From Rugalucina vietnamica (Eukaryota; Mollusca; Bivalvia; Lucinida; Lucinidae): a DNA stretch of 64,000 nucleotides. The stretch is from NCBI GenBank assembly GCA_964017185.1, contig OZ024876.1, positions 31,492,778 through 31,556,777 of the forward strand. The letters are read 5' to 3'. The notes under the pieces are model-generated. The model had not been told where the DNA came from. It saw nothing but the letters and a program-made list of their open reading frames with translations, and ran no database searches. Both the position numbers and the translations under genes were made by a program. Positions 55,001-64,000 of this stretch are shown piece after piece; the stretch's first letter is position 1, and the number at the start of each line of letters is the position of its first letter.

Positions 55001-58000
55001 CATTTGATTTAATGATTTTATGGGAGAAATCGGATTGTTCACCAGATTGGACAGAGCTATTATCAATTTTGGCGGATCTAGCTAAATTAACTGAAAAATG
55101 CTCTTAAAACTGTGGATTGCTACCTTAAAGCAATATTCGATTTTTTTAAATTTCCATTTCAAGGTCTCAGTTGCCTTTGATCAGGTGGCCCAATGTATGG
55201 ACATAACTGTTTCGTGATCTGTTGGTCACTCGCACGACCACAGAGTGAGTAAAGCTGGATGCGGTTAGTTGGGGCTCTATTCCTCAAAAATTGACCTAAA
55301 AATGCCTCGAAACCATATGACTCGTTCTGACTCCTCCTGAAATGCCACTTTTAATGCAAATCCACTTTCTTTGCCTGAATTTAATTAGAATTATGTTCAA
55401 GAATAGTTTTAGACGAAAATTGCCAGAAACTAGTGCAAAAAATATTTCTTTAAGGTTCCATTCACAGTTTCGTACTTTTGAGGTGGGCCAAAAATTTCAA
55501 TATTAAGGGGTAGGGCATGAAATTGGGCTGTAAATTATCCTCTTTCAATAATTTGCCGACATCTTTCCCCAAATCGTATCAATTATGCCTCAAACATGTG
55601 AAAAATACTTATTTTCTATTTTTAGACTGGTAAAAACCGGGATGATATAAGGATCCCGGATCGCTCGCCAGTCATAGCCGGTGACGCTCTTCACTGTCGA
55701 CTTTGCAGGGGTTACCTTTGTTCACAAATAGCGAAAAAAGTAGCCGGATGGCACATATTTGTGCACTGCTCATTATGATCCTGGGTAGATTCTCTAAGTA
55801 TGTGCATGCGATTTATGGGGCGTCCTTTTGCACAGAACATGCATGGGGGCCCAGACTTTAGGCATATTTTACGAAAATTCACTGGTCTGAAAGAGGGGGT
55901 AGGGGAAAATATCCCCAACACAGATAGGGTGATAGTCATTGCTAGGCGATTTAAATGATGTTATTTTGTTGTTAGACATTTGATTTAATGATTTTATGGG
56001 AGAAATCGGATTGTTCACCAGATTGGACAGAGCTATTATCAATTTTGGCGGATCTAGCTAAATTAACTGAAAAATGCTCTTAAAACTGTGGATTGCTACC
56101 TTAAAGCAATATTCGATTTTTTTAAATTTCCATTTCAAGGTCTCAGTTGCCTTTGATCAGGTGGCCCAATGTATGGACATAACTGTTTCGTGATCTGTTG
56201 GTCACTCGCACGACCACAGAGTGAGTAAAGCTGGATGCGGTTAGTTGGGGCTCTATTCCTCAAAAATTGACCTAAAAATGCCTCGAAACCATATGACTCG
56301 TTCTGACTCCTCCTGAAATGCCACTTTTAATGCAAATCCACTTTCTTTGCCTGAATTTAATTAGAATTATGTTCAAGAATAGTTTTAGACGAAAATTGCC
56401 AGAAACTAGTGCAAAAAATATTTCTTTAAGGTTCCATTCACAGTTTCGTACTTTTGAGGTGGGCCAAAAATTTCAATATTAAGGGGTAGGGCATGAAATT
56501 GGGCTGTAAATTATCCTCTTTCAATAATTTGCCGACATCTTTCCCCAAATCGTATCAATTATGCCTCAAACATGTGAAAAATACTTATTTTCTATTTTTA
56601 GACTGGTAAAAACCGGGATGATATAAGGATCCCGGATCGCTCGCCAGTCATAGCCGGTGACGCTCTTCACTGTCGACTTTGCAGGGGTTACCTTTGTTCA
56701 CAAATAGCGAAAAAAGTAGCCGGATGGCACATATTTGTGCACTGCTCATTATGATCCTGGGTAGATTCTCTAAGTATGTGCATGCGATTTATGGGGCGTC
56801 CTTTTGCACAGAACATGCATGGGGGCCCAGACTTTAGGCATATTTTACGAAAATTCACTGGTCTGAAAGAGGGGGTAGGGGAAAATATCCCCAACACAGA
56901 TAGGGTGATAGTCATTGCTAGGCGATTTAAATGATGTTATTTTGTTGTTAGACATTTGATTTAATGATTTTATGGGAGAAATCGGATTGTTCACCAGATT
57001 GGACAGAGCTATTATCAATTTTGGCGGATCTAGCTAAATTAACTGAAAAATGCTCTTAAAACTGTGGATTGCTACCTTAAAGCAATATTCGATTTTTTTA
57101 AATTTCCATTTCAAGGTCTCAGTTGCCTTTGATCAGGTGGCCCAATGTATGGACATAACTGTTTCGTGATCTGTTGGTCACTCGCACGACCACAGAGTGA
57201 GTAAAGCTGGATGCGGTTAGTTGGGGCTCTATTCCTCAAAAATTGACCTAAAAATGCCTCGAAACCATATGACTCGTTCTGACTCCTCCTGAAATGCCAC
57301 TTTTAATGCAAATCCACTTTCTTTGCCTGAATTTAATTAGAATTATGTTCAAGACTAGTTTTAGACGAAAATTGCCAGAAACTAGTGCAAAAAATATTTC
57401 TTTAAGGTTCCATTCACAGTTTCGTACTTTTGAGGTGGGCCAAAAATTTCAATATTAAGGGGTAGGGCATGAAATTGGGCTGTAAATTATCCTCTTTCAA
57501 TAATTTGCCGACATCTTTCCCCAAATCGTATCAATTATGCCTCAAACATGTGAAAAATACTTATTTTCTATTTTTAGACTGGTAAAAACCGGGATGATAT
57601 AAGGATCCCGGATCGCTCGCCAGTCATAGCCGGTGACGCTCTTCACTGTCGACTTTGCAGGGGTTACCTTTGTTCACAAATAGCGAAAAAAGTAGCCGGA
57701 TGGCACATATTTGTGCACTGCTCATTATGATCCTGGGTAGATTCTCTAAGTATGTGCATGCGATTTATGGGGCGTCCTTTTGCACAGAACATGCATGGGG
57801 GCCCAGACTTTAGGCATATTTTACGAAAATTCACTGGTCTGAAAGAGGGGGTAGGGGAAAATATCCCCAACACAGATAGGGTGATAGTCATTGCTAGGCG
57901 ATTTAAATGATGTTATTTTGTTGTTAGACATTTGATTTAATGATTTTATGGGAGAAATCGGATTGTTCACCAGATTGGACAGAGCTATTATCAATTTTGG

Positions 58001-61000
58001 CGGATCTAGCTAAATTAACTGAAAAATGCTCTTAAAACTGTGGATTGCTACCTTAAAGCAATATTCGATTTTTTTAAATTTCCATTTCAAGGTCTCAGTT
58101 GCCTTTGATCAGGTGGCCCAATGTATGGACATAACTGTTTCGTGATCTGTTGGTCACTCGCACGACCACAGAGTGAGTAAAGCTGGATGCGGTTAGTTGG
58201 GGCTCTATTCCTCAAAAATTGACCTAAAAATGCCTCGAAACCATATGACTCGTTCTGACTCCTCCTGAAATGCCACTTTTAATGCAAATCCACTTTCTTT
58301 GCCTGAATTTAATTAGAATTATGTTCAAGAATAGTTTTAGACGAAAATTGCCAGAAACTAGTGCAAAAAATATTTCTTTAAGGTTCCATTCACAGTTTCG
58401 TACTTTTGAGGTGGGCCAAAAATTTCAATATTAAGGGGTAGGGCATGAAATTGGGCTGTAAATTATCCTCTTTCAATAATTTGCCGACATCTTTCCCCAA
58501 ATCGTATCAATTATGCCTCAAACATGTGAAAAATACTTATTTTCTATTTTTAGACTGGTAAAAACCGGGATGATATAAGGATCCCGGATCGCTCGCCAGT
58601 CATAGCCGGTGACGCTCTTCACTGTCGACTTTGCAGGGGTTACCTTTGTTCACAAATAGCGAAAAAAGTAGCCGGATGGCACATATTTGTGCACTGCTCA
58701 TTATGATCCTGGGTAGATTCTCTAAGTATGTGCATGCGATTTATGGGGCGTCCTTTTGCACAGAACATGCATGGGGGCCCAGACTTTAGGCATATTTTAC
58801 GAAAATTCACTGGTCTGAAAGAGGGGGTAGGGGAAAATATCCCCAACACAGATAGGGTGATAGTCATTGCTAGGCGATTTAAATGATGTTATTTTGTTGT
58901 TAGACATTTGATTTAATGATTTTATGGGAGAAATCGGATTGTTCACCAGATTGGACAGAGCTATTATCAATTTTGGCGGATCTAGCTAAATTAACTGAAA
59001 AATGCTCTTAAAACTGTGGATTGCTACCTTAAAGCAATATTCGATTTTTTTAAATTTCCATTTCAAGGTCTCAGTTGCCTTTGATCAGGTGGCCCAATGT
59101 ATGGACATAACTGTTTCGTGATCTGTTGGTCACTCGCACGACCACAGAGTGAGTAAAGCTGGATGCGGTTAGTTGGGGCTCTATTCCTCAAAAATTGACC
59201 TAAAAATGCCTCGAAACCATATGACTCGTTCTGACTCCTCCTGAAATGCCACTTTTAATGCAAATCCACTTTCTTTGCCTGAATTTAATTAGAATTATGT
59301 TCAAGAATAGTTTTAGACGAAAATTGCCAGAAACTAGTGCAAAAAATATTTCTTTAAGGTTCCATTCACAGTTTCGTACTTTTGAGGTGGGCCAAAAATT
59401 TCAATATTAAGGGGTAGGGCATGAAATTGGGCTGTAAATTATCCTCTTTCAATAATTTGCCGACATCTTTCCCCAAATCGTATCAATTATGCCTCAAACA
59501 TGTGAAAAATACTTATTTTCTATTTTTAGACTGGTAAAAACCGGGATGATATAAGGATCCCGGATCGCTCGCCAGTCATAGCCGGTGACGCTCTTCACTG
59601 TCGACTTTGCAGGGGTTACCTTTGTTCACAAATAGCGAAAAAAGTAGCCGGATGGCACATATTTGTGCACTGCTCATTATGATCCTGGGTAGATTCTCTA
59701 AGTATGTGCATGCGATTTATGGGGCGTCCTTTTGCACAGAACATGCATGGGGGCCCAGACTTTAGGCATATTTTACGAAAATTCACTGGTCTGAAAGAGG
59801 GGGTAGGGGAAAATATCCCCAACACAGATAGGGTGATAGTCATTGCTAGGCGATTTAAATGATGTTATTTTGTTGTTAGACATTTGATTTAATGATTTTA
59901 TGGGAGAAATCGGATTGTTCACCAGATTGGACAGAGCTATTATCAATTTTGGCGGATCTAGCTAAATTAACTGAAAAATGCTCTTAAAACTGTGGATTGC
60001 TACCTTAAAGCAATATTCGATTTTTTTAAATTTCCATTTCAAGGTCTCAGTTGCCTTTGATCAGGTGGCCCAATGTATGGACATAACTGTTTCGTGATCT
60101 GTTGGTCACTCGCACGACCACAGAGTGAGTAAAGCTGGATGCGGTTAGTTGGGGCTCTATTCCTCAAAAATTGACCTAAAAATGCCTCGAAACCATATGA
60201 CTCGTTCTGACTCCTCCTGAAATGCCACTTTTAATGCAAATCCACTTTCTTTGCCTGAATTTAATTAGAATTATGTTCAAGAATAGTTTTAGACGAAAAT
60301 TGCCAGAAACTAGTGCAAAAAATATTTCTTTAAGGTTCCATTCACAGTTTCGTACTTTTGAGGTGGGCCAAAAATTTCAATATTAAGGGGTAGGGCATGA
60401 AATTGGGCTGTAAATTATCCTCTTTCAATAATTTGCCGACATCTTTCCCCAAATCGTATCAATTATGCCTCAAACATGTGAAAAATACTTATTTTCTATT
60501 TTTAGACTGGTAAAAACCGGGATGATATAAGGATCCCGGATCGCTCGCCAGTCATAGCCGGTGACGCTCTTCACTGTCGACTTTGCAGGGGTTACCTTTG
60601 TTCACAAATAGCGAAAAAAGTAGCCGGATGGCACATATTTGTGCACTGCTCATTATGATCCTGGGTAGATTCTCTAAGTATGTGCATGCGATTTATGGGG
60701 CGTCCTTTTGCACAGAACATGCATGGGGGCCCAGACTTTAGGCATATTTTACGAAAATTCACTGGTCTGAAAGAGGGGGTAGGGGAAAATATCCCCAACA
60801 CAGATAGGGTGATAGTCATTGCTAGGCGATTTAAATGATGTTATTTTGTTGTTAGACATTTGATTTAATGATTTTATGGGAGAAATCGGATTGTTCACCA
60901 GATTGGACAGAGCTATTATCAATTTTGGCGGATCTAGCTAAATTAACTGAAAAATGCTCTTAAAACTGTGGATTGCTACCTTAAAGCAATATTCGATTTT

Positions 61001-61483
61001 TTTAAATTTCCATTTCAAGGTCTCAGTTGCCTTTGATCAGGTGGCCCAATGTATGGACATAACTGTTTCGTGATCTGTTGGTCACTCGCACGACCACAGA
61101 GTGAGTAAAGCTGGATGCGGTTAGTTGGGGCTCTATTCCTCAAAAATTGACCTAAAAATGCCTCGAAACCATATGACTCGTTCTGACTCCTCCTGAAATG
61201 CCACTTTTAATGCAAATCCACTTTCTTTGCCTGAATTTAATTAGAATTATGTTCAAGAATAGTTTTAGACGAAAATTGCCAGAAACTAGTGCAAAAAATA
61301 TTTCTTTAAGGTTCCATTCACAGTTTCGTACTTTTGAGGTGGGCCAAAAATTTCAATATTAAGGGGTAGGGCATGAAATTGGGCTGTAAATTATCCTCTT
61401 TCAATAATTTGCCGACATCTTTCCCCAAATCGTATCAATTATGCCTCAAACATGTGAAAAATACTTATTTTCTATTTTTAGAC
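37084..61483. repeat. Higher-order array: five 5-unit (4,880-bp) blocks, units 39-63
   Basis: The A-to-C change at unit position 752 recurs in units 39, 44, 49, 54 and 59, at windows 37835, 42715, 47595, 52475 and 57355. Every interval is exactly 4,880 bp. The four intervening units of each block look canonical. The next expected site (62235, unit 64) has the consensus A, so the pattern ends there. This is a simple higher-order repeat marked by one base. The block start is arbitrary, since only one site per block is informative. Confidence 0.8.
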
Positions 61484-63435
61484 TGGTAAAAACCGGGATG
61501 ATATAAGGATCCCGGATCGCTCGCCAGTCATAGCCGGTGACGCTCTTCACTGTCGACTTTGCAGGGGTTACCTTTGTTCACAAATAGCGAAAAAAGTAGC
61601 CGGATGGCACATATTTGTGCACTGCTCATTATGATCCTGGGTAGATTCTCTAAGTATGTGCATGCGATTTATGGGGCGTCCTTTTGCACAGAACATGCAT
61701 GGGGGCCCAGACTTTAGGCATATTTTACGAAAATTCACTGGTCTGAAAGAGGGGGTAGGGGAAAATATCCCCAACACAGATAGGGTGATAGTCATTGCTA
61801 GGCGATTTAAATGATGTTATTTTGTTGTTAGACATTTGATTTAATGATTTTATGGGAGAAATCGGATTGTTCACCAGATTGGACAGAGCTATTATCAATT
61901 TTGGCGGATCTAGCTAAATTAACTGAAAAATGCTCTTAAAACTGTGGATTGCTACCTTAAAGCAATATTCGATTTTTTTAAATTTCCATTTCAAGGTCTC
62001 AGTTGCCTTTGATCAGGTGGCCCAATGTATGGACATAACTGTTTCGTGATCTGTTGGTCACTCGCACGACCACAGAGTGAGTAAAGCTGGATGCGGTTAG
62101 TTGGGGCTCTATTCCTCAAAAATTGACCTAAAAATGCCTCGAAACCATATGACTCGTTCTGACTCCTCCTGAAATGCCACTTTTAATGCAAATCCACTTT
62201 CTTTGCCTGAATTTAATTAGAATTATGTTCAAGAATAGTTTTAGACGAAAATTGCCAGAAACTAGTGCAAAAAATATTTCTTTAAGGTTCCATTCACAGT
62301 TTCGTACTTTTGAGGTGGGCCAAAAATTTCAATATTAAGGGGTAGGGCATGAAATTGGGCTGTAAATTATCCTCTTTCAATAATTTGCCGACATCTTTCC
62401 CCAAATCGTATCAATTATGCCTCAAACATGTGAAAAATACTTATTTTCTATTTTTAGACTGGTAAAAACCGGGATGATATAAGGATCCCGGATCGCTCGC
62501 CAGTCATAGCCGGTGACGCTCTTCACTGTCGACTTTGCAGGGGTTACCTTTGTTCACAAATAGCGAAAAAAGTAGCCGGATGGCACATATTTGTGCACTG
62601 CTCATTATGATCCTGGGTAGATTCTCTAAGTATGTGCATGCGATTTATGGGGCGTCCTTTTGCACAGAACATGCATGGGGGCCCAGACTTTAGGCATATT
62701 TTACGAAAATTCACTGGTCTGAAAGAGGGGGTAGGGGAAAATATCCCCAACACAGATAGGGTGATAGTCATTGCTAGGCGATTTAAATGATGTTATTTTG
62801 TTGTTAGACATTTGATTTAATGATTTTATGGGAGAAATCGGATTGTTCACCAGATTGGACAGAGCTATTATCAATTTTGGCGGATCTAGCTAAATTAACT
62901 GAAAAATGCTCTTAAAACTGTGGATTGCTACCTTAAAGCAATATTCGATTTTTTTAAATTTCCATTTCAAGGTCTCAGTTGCCTTTGATCAGGTGGCCCA
63001 ATGTATGGACATAACTGTTTCGTGATCTGTTGGTCACTCGCACGACCACAGAGTGAGTAAAGCTGGATGCGGTTAGTTGGGGCTCTATTCCTCAAAAATT
63101 GACCTAAAAATGCCTCGAAACCATATGACTCGTTCTGACTCCTCCTGAAATGCCACTTTTAATGCAAATCCACTTTCTTTGCCTGAATTTAATTAGAATT
63201 ATGTTCAAGAATAGTTTTAGACGAAAATTGCCAGAAACTAGTGCAAAAAATATTTCTTTAAGGTTCCATTCACAGTTTCGTACTTTTGAGGTGGGCCAAA
63301 AATTTCAATATTAAGGGGTAGGGCATGAAATTGGGCTGTAAATTATCCTCTTTCAATAATTTGCCGACATCTTTCCCCAAATCGTATCAATTATGCCTCA
63401 AACATGTGAAAAATACTTATTTTCTATTTTTAGAC
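61484..63435. repeat. Last two full units (units 64-65), canonical
   Basis: Both units are 976 bp with no visible change from consensus. They show none of the extra divergence often seen toward the edge of a satellite array. Confidence 0.85.
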
Positions 63436-63910
63436 TGGTAAAAACCGGGATGATATAAGGATCCCGGATCGCTCGCCAGTCATAGCCGGTGACGCTCTTC
63501 ACTGTCGACTTTGCAGGGGTTACCTTTGTTCACAAATAGCGAAAAAAGTAGCCGGATGGCACATATTTGTGCACTGCTCATTATGATCCTGGGTAGATTC
63601 TCTAAGTATGTGCATGCGATTTATGGGGCGTCCTTTTGCACAGAACATGCATGGGGGCCCAGACTTTAGGCATATTTTACGAAAATTCACTGGTCTGAAA
63701 GAGGGGGTAGGGGAAAATATCCCCAACACAGATAGGGTGATAGTCATTGCTAGGCGATTTAAATGATGTTATTTTGTTGTTAGACATTTGATTTAATGAT
63801 TTTATGGGAGAAATCGGATTGTTCACCAGATTGGACAGAGCTATTATCAATTTTGGCGGATCTAGCTAAATTAACTGAAAAATGCTCTTAAAACTGTGGA
63901 TTGCTACCTT
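63436..63910. repeat. Terminal partial unit (unit 66), 475 bp
   Basis: The final copy matches the consensus from unit position 1 to 475 (ending GCTACCTT) and then stops; the next consensus bases AAAGC are replaced by unrelated sequence. No substitution is visible in the 475 bp. The break lies within the second sub-monomer, not at a sub-monomer border. Confidence 0.93.
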
Positions 63911-63942
63911 TCATAGATGATTGACATGCGGTATCACGATCT

Positions 63943-63984
63943 ACCGGATTGGACCGAAACGAACCGATATTGTCCGAAACGGAC
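63943..63984. repeat. Imperfect 20-bp-spaced direct repeat in the flank
   Basis: Bases 63943-63964 and 63963-63984 match at 16 of 22 positions at a 20-bp offset, sharing ACCG at the start and CCGAAACG in the middle. This may be the start of a minisatellite that continues past the window, but only about two copies are visible. Confidence 0.5.
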
Positions 63985-63985
63985 A
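63971..63985. other. Short palindrome, 6-bp arms with AAA centre
   Basis: TGTCCG (63971-63976) pairs exactly with CGGACA (63980-63985) around AAA. It overlaps the second copy of the 20-bp direct repeat; the first copy has only part of the symmetry. It might be a protein-binding site or chance. Confidence 0.5.
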
Positions 63986-64000
63986 TAGATTGTGATAACA

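Larger units (their letters stand above)
1..63910. repeat. Tandem satellite array, 976-bp unit, 65 full copies plus one partial
   Basis: The same sequence recurs head to tail without interruption or inversion. Full units begin at 1, 977, 1953, 2926 and so on to 62460, and a partial unit runs from 63436. The period is 976 bp except in units 3 and 6 (973 bp) and unit 24 (977 bp). By eye only 23 differences from consensus are visible in the array, so identity is about 99.96%. No unit contains a foreign insertion. Arrays like this are typical of eukaryotic satellite DNA kept uniform by unequal exchange, gene conversion or rolling-circle amplification; that mechanism is inferred. The array runs off the left end of the window, so total length is unknown. 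The family is not recognised. Confidence 0.98.
63911..64000. other. Non-array flank, 90 bp, unidentified
   Basis: The sequence after the break has no resemblance to the 976-bp unit. It is richer in short CCG and CGAAAC motifs and holds the direct repeat and palindrome listed separately. It is too short to identify; it could be another tandem repeat, part of a mobile element or ordinary intergenic DNA. Confidence 0.85.

Noticed and set aside
1-63910. CRISPR array
   Set aside because: The period is 976 bp with no unique spacers; all of the unit is repeated.

Overview
The whole window is one structure: a head-to-tail tandem array of a 976-bp, A+T-rich, non-coding unit. The array fills bases 1-63910 and is followed by 90 bp of unrelated DNA. 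It holds 65 complete units and a 475-bp partial one (units 1-66 here, unit 1 starting at base 1, an arbitrary phase). The left end is still inside the array. I see no protein gene, rRNA, tRNA, CRISPR array or recognisable transposon. A long satellite this uniform, without genes, points to a eukaryotic chromosome, probably heterochromatin assembled from long accurate reads. I do not recognise the unit and cannot name the species or satellite family.

Copies are almost identical. By eye I find 23 departures from consensus in about 63.9 kb (roughly 99.96% identity), from nine distinct changes. Forty-six units, including the partial one, look exactly canonical. All full units are 976 bp except units 3 and 6 (973) and unit 24 (977).

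The changes are not random and divide the array into zones. Units 1-17 (1-16586) carry shared variants that recur every 3 or 4 units. Units 18-29 (16587-28299) carry only three private changes. Units 30-59 (28300-57579) carry one A-to-C change in eight units, spaced 4, 3 and 2 units and then exactly 5 units (4,880 bp) four times. Units 60-66 look canonical. This is what unequal exchange or block amplification of different block sizes would leave.

At a smaller scale the unit seems to be an old, degenerate trimer: colinear motif matches recur at about one third of its length (about 325 bp). The layers are therefore about 325 bp, then 976 bp, then blocks of 3-5 units. Unit positions 10-72 are CpG-dense and contain a 7-bp-stem hairpin with a TATA-like loop.

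The right edge is abrupt: the last partial unit shows no decay and stops at unit position 475. The 90-bp flank has a 20-bp direct repeat and a short palindrome. No gene system is visible; the interest lies in the repeat's nested organisation and turnover.
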